Shown here piece by piece: positions 53,901 through 64,000 of a stretch of DNA of 64,000 nt (the first letter of the stretch is position 1; each line of letters opens with the position of its first letter). Under the pieces are notes generated by a model that was not told the DNA's origin, did not search any database, and saw only the letters and a list, made by a program, of their open reading frames with translations. The DNA is from Mycoplasmataceae bacterium (lineage in GTDB: Bacteria > Bacillota_I > Bacilli_A > Mycoplasmatales > Mycoplasmoidaceae). The position numbers and the translations under genes were made by a program. The stretch is from assembly GCA_020024755.1 (NCBI GenBank), contig JAHHTH010000003.1, positions 62,001 through 126,000 on the forward strand, in the 5' to 3' direction.

Positions 53901-55122
53901 AAATGCAAATGACTATGACATCGATGACTATGATGCTGTTGAATCATTATTAGAAAGAGCAAAAGTATCTTGATGAAATGAATTCCACTTAAAGAACCAC
54001 TACCGTTCTGACTCTAAAGAATTGATTGAATTCTCAAATAAGTTCATTTACAATAACTCTCTAGAAGTTGCAACTAAAGCTGGTATCTTTGAATCAGGTA
54101 TTGAAGTATTTGATGTAAATGGTATCTGAGATCAAGTTAATAAAAAAGAAGCTGAAAAAGTTATTGAATTACTAATTCAAAACCATGTTAACTATGATTC
54201 TATTTTAGTTATTACATTCAACTCAAGACAATCTCAATTAATTGAAAACGTTTTATTTGAAAGACGTTCTAAATTACCTGAACTATTAGCTGAAATGTTA
54301 GACAACAACAAAATTACAATTACTAACCTAGAAAATGTTCAAGGTAATGAAGGTGACTTAGTAATTCTATCAGTTTCATATGGTAAGAATGCTGAAGGAA
54401 ATATTAGATCTAACTTTGGTCCATTAATTGCTAGTGGTGGTTCTAACCGTTTAAATGTTGCTATTACTCGTGCAAGACAAAAAATGATTGTTGTTAAATC
54501 TTTATATGCTCACCAAGTTAAAGTTAACATCAATAATAAGAATGCAGTTATCTTCAAAAAATTCATTGAATATATTGATGGAATTAACAATAATAAAACA
54601 ATTGATTCAATCGATGTAACAGCTACATATGACAGCAATGATCCTATTGAAATCAAAGATGAAATTAATGATATCTATGCTGATATGCCAGAAGAAATTG
54701 TTGCAGAAATTAAGAAAAAAGACATCATTGAAGAAAATGAAAAACAATTCTCTTCAAGAGCTGTAAAAGAAATTTATGGTGAATTAATTAAATCATTAAG
54801 CAACAAGTTCACAATTATTAATGACTATAAAGTAGGATCTAAAAATATTGAATTATTAGTTATTAACAACCACACTAAGAAACCAGTTAAAGCAATCTTA
54901 GTAGAAGACTGAAAGAAACACAGAACTACAAAAGATATGCTAGAAGATATTGACCGTCAAATCTTCCTAGATGACAGAGGTTATAGTACATTTAGAGTTA
55001 AAGAATTCACTTGATGTATTGATAAAAATAGAATCATGCAAAAGATAAAAGATAGCATTATCAATAGTAATAATGGTAATGGAGACCAAGTGGATTATAT
55101 CCTTTGAAACAACGAACGTTAA
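50914..55122 (+). CDS. Large SF1 helicase with C-terminal nuclease-like domain
   Basis: 1402 residues, with GGAGG 10 bases before the ATG. Walker A is IYGPPGTGKSEVIAN (G339-PPGTGKS). Other helicase motifs come after a long (about 550-residue) charged insertion: FDEASQISIERAYP (DEAS, motif II), VVSGDDKQLRPTSF (III), KNHYRSDSKELIEF (IV), TITNLENVQGNEGDLVILSVSYG (V) and GGSNRLNVAITRARQKMIVV (VI). This is the UPF1/Dna2-like superfamily 1. The end KAILVEDWKKHRTTKDMLEDIDRQIFLDDRGYSTFRVKEFTW matches the Vsr/MTES-type restriction-endonuclease-like domain. Homologues of the same layout exist in M. genitalium (MG140-like). A repair or foreign-DNA defence role is possible, not shown. Confidence 0.87.
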
Positions 55123-55239
55123 TTTTTTTGAAAAAGATAAATATGTTAATATTTATATAATATAGGATAGATTTCAGCTATTGAAAAATGGAGAAAAATA
55201 ATCTATAATTAATGTTGTATTTAATCAAGGAGTACTAGA

Positions 55240-55755
55240 ATGCAACCATCTTACAAATCAAGAAAAGTTACTTTTACAGTATTTAATAGAAAGGAACTTC
55301 AACACAATAAAATCCAAGATTCATTAACTAAATATAGTCAAATGGATGCTTACGATAACGAAAAAGTGTTCTGAAGTGAAATGACATCAACAATTGATCC
55401 AAACCGTGGATACTACAGTAGATTATCACCTGCAATCTTATTTACATGAAAGAGAGCAAAAGATGAAGATCTATTAAAAATTGGTACAATGATTAAACGT
55501 CCACTTATTGATGTTGTTAATGAAGTTAAATCTTTATGTAAAGGTTCTAGTGAAAATGGATACGTTAACTTAAATGCTATCGATTGATCTGGAAAAGCAA
55601 AAAGAGATGCTGAATTAAAAGCTCAAAAGGAAGAAGAAGAAAGATTAGCTGCTGAAGCTCTAGCTGCTGAACAAGCTGCTGCTGAAAAAGCAGAAGCTAA
55701 AAAAATTCCAATTGCAGCAGGAGTTAAGAGCGATAAATTAGTTGTTAAAAAATAA
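55240..55755 (+). CDS. Hypothetical protein with Ala/Glu-rich coiled-coil end
   Basis: 171 residues, behind AAGGAG. Residues 1-120 look globular (KVTFTVFNRKEL, FWSEMTSTIDPNRGYYSRLSPAILFTWKRAKDEDLLKIG), with three UGA-coded Trp. Residues 125-155 are an AAEALAAEQAAAEKAEAKK helix, then a short tail ending KLVVKK. I do not recognise it. Stand-alone gene between the helicase and a terminator. Confidence 0.7.
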
Positions 55756-55789
55756 TAACTTAATTTCACAAAAAACAAAATATACATCA

Positions 55790-55813
55790 AAGCACCCGTT
55801 TGGGTGCTTTTTT
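55790..55813 (+). terminator. Terminator after the hypothetical gene
   Basis: AAGCACCC-gttt-GGGTGCTT, followed by T6. Confidence 0.9.
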
Positions 55814-55850
55814 GTGAACAATCATTAATTATTAAATATAATATATAGGT

Positions 55851-56549
55851 ATGAAGAAACTACATCTAGCTGATAAATATGAATTGAATAAAACAATTAG
55901 TGGAAACGCTAGTTGATTTTTTCTAGTTTCAATCATCATGACATTATTTTTATTGATTTTAAATATTATAGTTTTATATGTTAACCCATCTCAAGTTAAT
56001 GATATAAAAATCACTGACACAATTCAAATGGGCTATTACTCTCTAACAGTTGCTACAGGTAAAATGTATCTAAACTGGGCTTCTTATCTTACTGGTATTA
56101 TGACTATTATATTAGTGATTATCGATTGTTTTACTTATTATATGTTGATAGCTTCTAGCCTTAGACCATTCTATAATTCAAGAATCTTAATGGTGCACTT
56201 AATCTCTGGGGTAACTATCTGTGTGCTACTATTCATCCTTAACATTTTTAATAAGCCAACTATATTCACACTTTCAGATCCAAGTCACTTTAATTTAGTT
56301 ACTAATGGTTTTAATCCAGATGTAACTAAGGAAACACATAACGTACAATTCAATTATGTTTACAATATTAACTTCTTCTCAAATGGATACAACACAATTT
56401 CTAGCCGTTTAGAACTTAACTACTTTAATATTATCTGAATTTTAGGTATGATTGGATGTACACTTGTTTACTTAATTTCTTTATTTATGTTCTTGTATTA
56501 TAAACAAGTTAAATTATCTCCTATATTAAGAAAGGTACAATATGAATAA
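55851..56549 (+). CDS. Membrane protein of unknown function upstream of metG
   Basis: 232 residues. Helices near 24-46, 82-104, 112-135 and 196-222. Between helices 3 and 4 is a polar segment rich in Asn, Phe and Tyr. Its end overlaps metG by 8 bases, so the two genes are coupled. One Trp is TGG, most others TGA. The layout recalls the membrane protein upstream of ileS (33268-33870), placing unknown four-helix proteins before two aminoacyl-tRNA synthetase genes; functional meaning is not clear. Confidence 0.7.
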
Positions 56550-58098
56550 AAAAACATTTTATATTTCAACTCCTATATATTATCCATCTGGAAAACCACA
56601 TGTTGGACATGCTTTTACAACTATACTAGGAGATGTTTTAGCTAAATATAAAAAGCTAATTGGATATGATACTTTCTTTTTAACTGGAACAGATGAACAT
56701 GGAAAAAAGATCGAAGAAGCCGCTAAGAAATTAAATATGTCTACTATTGACTTTGTTGATAAAAATGTAAAGGTATTTGTTGATTTATGAGAACAACTTG
56801 GTGTAGATTATTCAAAGTTTATTAGAACTACTAACATTCAACACATAAGAACTGTACAAAAGGTTTTTACTGAATATAACAATAAAGGTTTAATCTATCT
56901 AAGTGACTGAAAAGGTAAATATTGTGTTTCATGTGAAGAAAATATTTTACCTAAAGATATTAAAGTTATTGATGGAGTAGAATATTGTTCAGTTGGACAC
57001 AAAGTTAGTGATACTAGTGAATCATCATATTTCTTTAAAATGTCTCAATTCGAAGACTGAATCAAAGCACAATTCAAAGAAAAGAAAGATTGAATTGTTC
57101 CTGAATCAAGAGTAAATGAATTAACTAATAATTTCTTAGATACTAAGCTTCAAGACCTTTCAATTTCACGTACTTCTTTTACTTGAGGAATTGAAATAAT
57201 TGAAAACCCTCAGCACATTATGTATGTTTGATTAGATGCACTATTTAACTATATAACTGCATTGGACTACAAACAACCAGATGATTCTTTATTCCAAAAG
57301 TTTTGAGTAAATCCAGATGCTGAAATAGTTCACTTACTATCTAAAGAAATTACCAGATTCCACTGTGTGTATTGACCTATCTTTTTGCATGCTTTAGATC
57401 TTAGACTACCAACTAAGATTCTAAGTCACGGTTGAATTGTGACTAAAGAAGGAAAGATGTCAAAGTCACTTGGTAATGTTATTGATCCAATAGTTATATG
57501 TAATGAATTTGGTAGAGATACATTAAGATACTATTTAATGAAAGACTTATCGCTAACTAATGATAATATCTTTACAGAAGATGCAATGGTAGCTACATAC
57601 AATGGCGACTTAGCTAATAATATTGGAAACATTATTTCAAGAACCTTAGGTATGCTAAAAAAATACAATGATTCTACCATTCCACCTCTAAGTAATAAAC
57701 TTGATAACAAGGATAAAGAATTATTAGAAGCAATCAAAAATACTAATAAGATAATTCCATCTTATATTAATGAATTAGCACCTGCAAAAATTCTAGAAGC
57801 TATTCAAGAATTAATTAATGTAGCTAATAAATATATTGAAGAAAAGAAACCTTGAGAACTTAATAAAGATGGTAATATTGAAGCAGTTCATAATTTATTA
57901 AACTTATTATCTAATGTAGTAAGAACAGTATTCTTTTGAGTGCAACCTGTATTAATTGATGGTGTGAAAATGGCAAGTGAACAATTTAATCTTGACTTCT
58001 CTAAAATAACTCAATCTGATCTTGAAAATCTAAAAGCGTTAGATAATCATAAGGTTGGAACAGCTTCTCCGATTTATGTTAGAAGAGAAATTAAATAA
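56542..58098 (+). CDS. metG: Methionyl-tRNA synthetase
   Basis: 518 residues. FYISTPIYYPSGKPHVGHAFTT is the HIGH region (HVGH), FLTGTDEHGKKIEEAA follows, and KMSKSLGNVIDP starts at 305. The connective segment has CVSC but the second zinc pair is CSVGH rather than CxxC, so metal binding is altered or absent. HPWELNKDG-like EKKPWELNKDG and the anticodon helix bundle complete the enzyme; no C-terminal tRNA-binding domain is attached (the YtpR-like protein elsewhere in the window is separate). It charges initiator and elongator Met tRNAs. Confidence 0.96.
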
Positions 58099-58133
58099 GA
58101 AAAAAGAGCTATTTAGAATTTAGCTCTTTTTCT
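58099..58133. terminator. Bidirectional terminator between metG and the reductase
   Basis: AAAAAGAGCTA and TAGCTCTTTTT form an 11-bp stem with a 9-base loop. A-run and T-run make it usable from both strands; the stop codon of the minus-strand gene lies inside it. Confidence 0.85.
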
Positions 58134-59044
58134 ATCTTAGCCATAACTCTGATGATATCTGCAATACCAGTAATGATAGTTAATTCTTGTTTGTTTTGGG
58201 TAGCTAATCCGCAAGCATAGATGTTTTTGTATTCTTTTGATTCACAATATTCATCTACTTCTATCTTAGATGCTTTATTAAATAGATTATCCATCTTAAT
58301 ATTGTTTTGGATTGGGCAAGTTCCATACATAACCAAGATTTTATCAAATGGTATTGTTTCAATTTGGTTAGTGTCATTATGTTGGATAATAATTTCATTT
58401 TCCTTAACTTCAGTTACTACATAATTCAATTTAAGATCTACTTTATTGCCTAACATTTCAACGTTAGAAGCCTTTGCTCTAAATTCATTTCTTCTATGAA
58501 CCATAGTTATATTAGATGCAATATTTTTTAATAGATTACCATAATCTACTGCACTATCTCCACCACCACAAATAACTACACGTTGATCTTTAAAGTCTTT
58601 TGAATTTAATACATAATTATGAATTTTATCTTTTGCTTGTTCATGAACTGGAACTGAAAAGTTAATAAATTCAAAAGCTCCATAACCTGTCGCAAAGACA
58701 ACATTTTTAGTTTGATATGATTTATTATCTTTTGTAATTAAAGTAAAAATATTACTATTTGATTCTTTTTTGATTTCAGTTACTTGAGTATTATATTCTA
58801 TGCTTCAACCTTTTCTTGTGCATAACTGTTTATACATATTTTCTACAAGTTGAGCACCTGTAATTACTTCGTGTCCTGGAATATCGTAAAGTGGTTTATC
58901 TGGGTACAATCTGCTAGGTGCTCCACCATATGTAGAGTTAACTTCTAGAATCAAAACGTTCATTTTTTTAAGACATGCAAAAAATGCCCCATATAGTCCA
59001 GTTGGCCCAGCACCCAATATAATTGCATCATAAATTTGACTCAT
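58109..59044 (-). CDS. Ferredoxin/flavodoxin-NADP+ reductase-like flavoprotein
   Basis: 311 residues. YDAIILGAGPTGLYGAFFACLKKMNVLILEV is the FAD-binding Rossmann start, VVICGGGDSAVDYGNLL the NADPH-binding one, and IYACGLAT near the end is the FAD-contact motif. The order resembles thioredoxin reductase, but the redox-active CxxC that precedes GGGDSA is absent, which fits the TrxR-like ferredoxin-NADP reductase (FNR2/YumC) branch. The electron acceptor is unknown. Start with the usual spacing from AAAAAGTAGG. Convergent with metG. Confidence 0.84.
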
Positions 59045-59203
59045 AATAAACCTACTTTTTTAAATTTTTCTGCATCTTTTCAAATAAGTTAATAGTTGAA
59101 AATTTAAAATTTTAAACATTTTCTATATTATAATTAAAAAGATATTATATATATTAAGATTTTCTTTTTGGTAAATCGAAATATAGATTAGGAGAAAAAA
59201 CAA

Positions 59204-59869
59204 ATGGCTAGTAAAGCAAAAAATCAAAAGCAAGCAAGTAACATCCTATACTTACAAGATGCTGATGCAAAAGCATTAGGAATTGTTGAAGGATCAACTC
59301 AAAGAGTTTTTGTAGACAACAGAGAAGTAGAAGTTATCTTTGTTGATGAACATGAAGTTATTCCTGTATCAAACGAAGAAAAGAAGTTATATGAAGAAGC
59401 ATTTAAAATCGCAGCAAAGTATGCTGACCTTTCAAGTTCTACATCAACTCCAACATCAACTTCATTAGTTGCTAAGACAGACGGAAAAGTTAAAGAACCA
59501 AAAATTAAAGAAGCTAAAGAACCAAAAGAACCAAGTCAATGAATGAACAAAACTAAAGAATCATTCAAAAAAGGATGAGGAAGTTTCACTGGTTTATTCA
59601 AAAAATCTGACGAAGACAAAAAAGCTAAAGCTGATAAAGTTGAAAGCAGAGAATTAGCTATCCGTTCTAAAGAAGACAAGAGAAGAGAAGAAAAAGAATA
59701 CGAACAAGCAAGACTTGAACAAAGAAGACATGCTAAACATAGTATTAGAAATGATATCTTCACTGAAGAAGAATTAGAAATTATTCAAAACGTTATTGAT
59801 AAATCTAAATCAACATCAACTAACACATCACCTAAATCTAAAAATTCAAAAGCTAAAGCTAAAAGATAA
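59204..59869 (+). CDS. Highly charged hypothetical protein
   Basis: 221 residues, with AGGAG before the ATG. Residues 1-75 look folded (VEGSTQRVFVDNREVEVIFVDEHEVIPVS); the rest is Lys/Glu/Ser-rich with a Thr/Ser linker. A short WMNKTKESFKKGWGSFTGLFKK segment (residues about 112-133) is amphipathic and aromatic. A similar WWSKLFSKK occurs in the large coiled-coil protein two genes on. First gene of a three-gene, same-strand group; no family recognised. Possibly cytoskeletal or cell-polarity-related. Confidence 0.6.
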
Positions 59870-59877
59870 TTATTACC

Positions 59878-60273
59878 ATGAGCAAACAAGATAAAGAGTT
59901 CAAGTTAAACATTGAAGCATTAAATTTTAAACCTATTGATTGAAGTGTATATCAAGATAAGGTTAATCATGTTCAAATTCATGTAGAAGAAAATTCAGGA
60001 GTACAGTTTGATGTACCTTCGTTCTCTGTTGAATTAGATGATAATGATATTTTAAAATTTAACAAAGCTCAACCAAGTGAAATTAATATTAATATAGATA
60101 GTAGTGATATTAATTTAAATAATACTAATACATATAATATTAAAGCTATGGTTGAAGAACAATGCTTAACAAATCATGACTCAAGAGCATTCCAAAATAG
60201 AAGATCACATTTGGAAAGCAAGAAAAACTGAACTAAAATCTCACTAGATGACGATGATTCATTTAAACTTTAG
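59878..60273 (+). CDS. Hypothetical acidic protein
   Basis: 131 residues. FKLNIEALNFKPIDWSVYQDKVNHVQIHVEENSGVQFDVPSFSVELDDNDILKF begins it; Asn- and Asp-rich stretches (INIDSSDINLNNTNTYNI) follow, and the end SLDDDDSFKL is acidic. No signal peptide or membrane segment. It is 8 bases after the previous gene and 14 before the next, so the three genes are likely one operon. Not recognised. Confidence 0.58.
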
Positions 60274-60287
60274 AGAGGAAGATTAAT

Positions 60288-63140
60288 ATGCAAGAAAAAA
60301 CATCAAACAAGCAAGTTAAAAAAGATAAAGCTAGTTTAGTTAAATCAACTACTAAATTAAATAATAATAATATTACAGCTAAGAAACGTAGTGAAGTAGA
60401 AACTGTTGAAATTTCTAAATTTAATGATGCTCAAGGTACATCTTATAGAAATAAAGACGAAATTCAAAACTACCGTACATCTAAAAACACTATAGACAAA
60501 ACTTCTAAATATGGTGTTAACCCTGCTGTATATTATGACTCAAATGTTGACTACAAGAAGCCACATGATGCTATTGTTGTAGTTAAAGAATACAATCCTA
60601 ACTATTTACCAAATGCACACAAAAATGCAGAAAAGAAAGCTAAAGAATTAACTAGACAAGCTATTAATGAATATAATGACGAAGTAACTAGAGCTAAATT
60701 AGTTACAAAGAAAAACATGGCTATTGCTAAAGTTGAAGCACTTAGAGTTTTAACTAAAGCTATGGTTATTGAAAAAAACTTCCATGAAAAAGAAAATGAA
60801 ATCATCCGTCACAAACAAGCAATTAAAAACATTCACGATCTACGTGCTCAACTATTAGAAAAGAATGAAATTGATTTACAATACAATTTAGAAAAATTAG
60901 CTAGAGATAATGAAATTGAATTAAAAAACAATGAAGATGACTACATCAGAACAAAAATTAAAATTGAACAAAAGTCTGAAATTATTGGATTAAAGATTCA
61001 AGCTGAAAAAGAAAAAGTAAGAACTTTATCTCGTGGTGAAAAACACCAAAAACAAAGTATCAAAACAGATATTAAGAGAATTAAATTCAACAAACATATT
61101 CCTAACGATGTAAACCTTGACTCAGAAGATGATTCAATTGTTGCATTAGTTAAGAAGATTAAGAGAATTGATACTAAGACATTAAGTAAAGCAGAAAGAG
61201 ATTCAATCCACAAATTCTTAAGATTAGTAGATTCATATGATGCTCAAGATAAACACCAAGAACTATTAGATAACTACAAAGTTGCTTTAGAAAATATGGA
61301 TGACAAGATTGAACAAACAATCAGAAAATCTTCTAAATCTAAAAAAGGTCAACACTTTATGATTACAAGTTATGATTCATATAAAAAAGTTGTAAACGCT
61401 AAGAAAGAAACTCTATTTATTTCTGAACCAGTAGTTTTACACGAACAACCAGAAGTTAGAACTAAAGTTATTAAGATGAAAGCTCCAGTAAAAATGGCTA
61501 CTCCATCTAATAGAACTCTAGTTAAAATTAAACCTCAAAGTGTTAAATTAGAAAAAATGCAACCTCAAAGAATGGATTTATCAGATATGTATTTTGATAA
61601 AGACATTCAAAAAACAATCAACAAATTTAAAAAGATTGTTGGTCAAGCATTAACAGCTGATGACTTTATGGTTTCTAAATTCGGAAATAATGCATACAAA
61701 ATTAGTTTCGAAAAAATGACTTATACTAAATATGAAATTAGATGAGGCAAGAAACGTAAAGAAGCTAAACATACTGATGAAACTCAATATGATGTTGAAT
61801 ACAAGAACCTTGATGAATTAGAAGAAGAATCTTGATGATCTAAATTATTCTCTAAGAAAACTAATGAATATGGTGAACCTGTTGCACGTGGTATTTCAAC
61901 TTTAAGAAGAAAATTAGAATCATTACCAGAAGATCCTATTATCATTGAAAATAACGGTATCTTTAGAGAAGAAAAAACAGATTTAATGAGAGCTATTAAA
62001 GATCTTAAAGCTCTTGAAGTTACTAACGATTGAAGTCAACAAGAAGTTGATGACACTTTAGCAAGAGTAAATGAAATCTTAGATGTATATGCTGAATTAA
62101 CTAAATCTGATTTAGCTTATAGAAAAAATGTTCACAAAGCACAAATTCAAGATGAAAAATTAACTAGATACATTGCTAGAACAGATGAACAAATTGCTAA
62201 TGCTTATGCAACTGCTGACATGAGATTCATTCAAAGAGAACAATGAATTGAAGAAAAATATGCTCAAAACATTGAAAATGCTAAGAACCAATCTTTGTTA
62301 AACATTGAAAGAATTTACGAACAAGAACAAGAAAACTTAGCTAAAGAAGAACAACAACACTTATGAAATAAAGCTTCTAGCTATGAAACAAACAATAAAT
62401 TAGCTAACAACCAATACAAATACCAAAACTCTTTAATTTCTGCAACAGTTAAAGAAATTGAAAGATACAACAAGCATGCAGCTAAACCAATCGTTTTAAA
62501 TGACATGCCTTACAAAATCTTAAGCTTACCAGTTACATCTAATGCTCAATTAAACATTAATGTAATTAAGAGTGGTGATAAATTAGTAGCTGTTGGAAGT
62601 TCTAATGAAAGTAACGTTGAAACATTTGGTGCAGTAGTAAATACTGAAATTCCACAAAATGTTCAAAAGATTTATGTTTTAGATAAATTCCGTAATGTTA
62701 AAGATGTTAAAACTCGTGTTGCATTATTAAATGAATATGCAAACATGAACTATGACAAAGCTATTAAGTTCAATGCACAAAGAGAAAAAGCTGATATTGA
62801 AAAAGCTGATAAGAAATTAAAAGAAAAACTAAAAGTAGTAGATGGAATCTACTCTGATTCTAATAAGATTATCACAGTAGCTGGTCGTATGGAAGGAATT
62901 GTTCGTGAAAGAAACATGATCAATGACAACTATAAGAACATCAAGAACCAAAAGTGAAAAGTTTATGACAAGGATCAAAAATACAAAGAAAAGATTGCTA
63001 AGATCCAAGAAAAACAAGAACTTGAACTATTAAAAGCTCAAAGAGAAAACGACAGAAACAAGTCGCAAAAGGTTAAATTATTATCAAGTAAAGAAATCGA
63101 TGTTGACGACGTTATCGGTAAGAAATCTAATAAAAAATAA
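60288..63140 (+). CDS. Large coiled-coil protein, probably cytoskeletal
   Basis: 950 residues with AGGAAG before the ATG. Most of it is charged and helical, with heptad-rich stretches near 130-240, 270-350 and 590-720 (ENEIIRHKQAIKNIHDLRAQLLEKNEIDLQYNLEKLARDNE). A conserved-looking part (YKILSLPVTSNAQLNINVIKSGDKLVAVGSSNES) near 740-780 is beta-like and may be a globular module. WWSKLFSKKT lies near 523. Its size, charge and lack of membrane segments fit cytoskeletal proteins of mollicutes, such as terminal-organelle proteins, but no match to a known one is recognised. Followed by a terminator. Confidence 0.68.
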
Positions 63141-63175
63141 AATTTTTATTAAAAAATCAACTATATGCTAAAATA

Positions 63176-63205
63176 AATAAGTAAGTAATATTACTTATTT
63201 TTTTT
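63176..63205 (+). terminator. Terminator before the rpsL operon
   Basis: AATAAGTAA-gtaata-TTACTTATT followed by T8. Confidence 0.8.
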
Positions 63206-63275
63206 ATTGTTACTTTGACACACACGGGATAGTTAACAAATAAAGAAAAACTTAACAAAGTTAAAAGGAGAAAAA

Positions 63276-63695
63276 ATGCCTACAATTGCGCAACTAATTC
63301 GTCATGAAAGAAAGGTGAAAACTAAAAAGACTAAATCACCAGCTTTATTGACAACTTACAACACATTAGAAAAAAAATCAAAATATAACCCATCTCCATT
63401 AAAAAGAGGGGTTTGTACCAGAGTTGGTACTATGACACCAAAGAAACCTAACTCAGCGTTACGTAAATATGCTAAGGTTCGTCTAACAAACAATGAAGAA
63501 GTATTAGCATATATTCCAGGTGAAGGCCACAACTTACAAGAACACTCTGTTGTTTTAATTCGTGGTGGTAGAGTAAAAGACTTACCAGGGGTTAGATACC
63601 ACATCGTTAGAGGTACTGCCGATGCACAAGGTGTTAAAGATAGAAAACAAGGTAGATCTTTATATGGTGCTAAAGCGCCTAAAGCTAAAGAATAG
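63276..63695 (+). CDS. rpsL: Ribosomal protein S12
   Basis: 139 residues, with AAAAGGAG before the [93 protein letters not shown] and [11 protein letters not shown] are textbook S12. The K43/K88-equivalent regions (TPKKPNSA and [12 protein letters not shown]) are intact, with the unmodified streptomycin-sensitive-type sequence. First gene of the rpsL-rpsG operon. Confidence 0.98.
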   Translation: MPTIAQLIRHERKVKTKKTKSPALLTTYNTLEKKSKYNPSPLKRGVCTRVGTMTPKKPNSALRKYAKVRLTNNEEVLAYIPGEGHNLQEHSVVLIRGGRVKDLPGVRYHIVRGTADAQGVKDRKQGRSLYGAKAPKAKE

Positions 63696-63716
63696 TAAAT
63701 AAGAGGGAGAAAACAA

Positions 63717-64000
63717 ATGAGAAAATATAAACCAGAAAAAAGAGAAGTTTTAGCAGACCCAATTTACAATTCAAAATTAGTTACTAAATTAATTAACTCA
63801 ATTATGCTTGATGGTAAAAAAGGTTTAGCACAATCTATTATTTATGGTGCTTTCAAATTAGTAGAAGAAAAAACTAAGAAACCAGCTTTAGAAGTATTTG
63901 ACAAAGCTGTTGAAAACATCACACCTTCATTAGAATTAAAGGTTAGAAGAGTTGCTGGAGCAAACGTTCAAGTACCTACTGAAGTTTCACCAGCTAGAAA
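63717..64000 (+). CDS. rpsG: Ribosomal protein S7, N-terminal part (cut by window edge)
   Basis: 94 residues are visible, with GAGGGAGA before the [49 protein letters not shown] and [27 protein letters not shown] are S7. It nucleates assembly of the 30S head. It directly follows rpsL, as in M. genitalium (MG087-MG088). Confidence 0.97.
   Translation, partial: MRKYKPEKREVLADPIYNSKLVTKLINSIMLDGKKGLAQSIIYGAFKLVEEKTKKPALEVFDKAVENITPSLELKVRRVAGANVQVPTEVSPAR

Noticed and set aside
58805..59044. Classical thioredoxin reductase
   Set aside because: The CxxC active site before the second nucleotide-binding motif is missing.

Overview
The window comes from a mollicute (Mycoplasma sensu lato). It is very A+T-rich, and almost every long gene reads through in-frame UGA codons that must be tryptophan (translation table 4); TGG is rare. 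I therefore joined many reading frames across TGA. Gene order resembles the M. pneumoniae/M. genitalium group (rpoE-fba-ychF; rpsF-ssb-rpsR-rplI-dnaB; rpsL-rpsG; cdd-phosphohexomutase; tpi-like-gpmI; opp operon). A relative in that group, such as a Malacoplasma-type species, is likely, but I cannot fix the species from sequence alone.

Layout. 1-2441: end of an ABC permease and two MacB-like ATPases. 2442-5580: accessory block with an AAA+/DUF4143 ATPase preceded by four phased direct repeats, a tyrosine recombinase with a coiled-coil gene, and a partial duplicate of that gene. 5584-10863: hydrolase, tRNA-Arg, amino-acid permease, membrane protein, DegV protein, YtpR-like protein. 10884-17551: a complete compact type II-A CRISPR-Cas locus (cas9, tracrRNA, cas1, cas2, csn2, 16 repeats and 15 spacers, trailer terminator). 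17667-20838: rpoE, fba, ychF, tdk. 20950-25146: a surface-anchored thioredoxin-like/papain-like protease behind a promoter with a 13-T tract. 25157-31693: DUF2779 nuclease, cytidine deaminase, phosphohexomutase, a TPI-like protein without recognisable catalytic residues, gpmI. 31701-36552: two membrane proteins and ileS. 36767-45980: opp operon in which OppB and OppC form one continuous ORF, OppF has a roughly 500-residue insertion, and a small membrane protein follows. 45967-46818: an orphan AbiEi-like gene flanked by 47-bp direct repeats. 47560-50704: rpsF-ssb-rpsR-rplI-dnaB. 50914-58098: large SF1 helicase-nuclease, two unknown proteins, metG. 58109-63140: ferredoxin-NADP reductase-like flavoprotein and three charged or coiled-coil, possibly cytoskeletal genes. 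63276-64000: rpsL and the start of rpsG.

How it fits together. The housekeeping parts are ordinary: glycolysis, nucleotide salvage, translation, replication and peptide uptake in a host-dependent wall-less bacterium. The accessory parts concern defence (CRISPR, orphan AbiEi, helicase-nuclease), host interaction (surface protease, probably phase-variable) and local rearrangement (recombinase, duplicated coiled-coil gene). In the CRISPR locus, the anti-repeat, the nexus-like hairpin, the tracr terminator, the degenerate last repeat and the trailer terminator all agree on plus-strand transcription of both tracrRNA and array. The tracrRNA pairs with the repeat largely through G-U wobbles.
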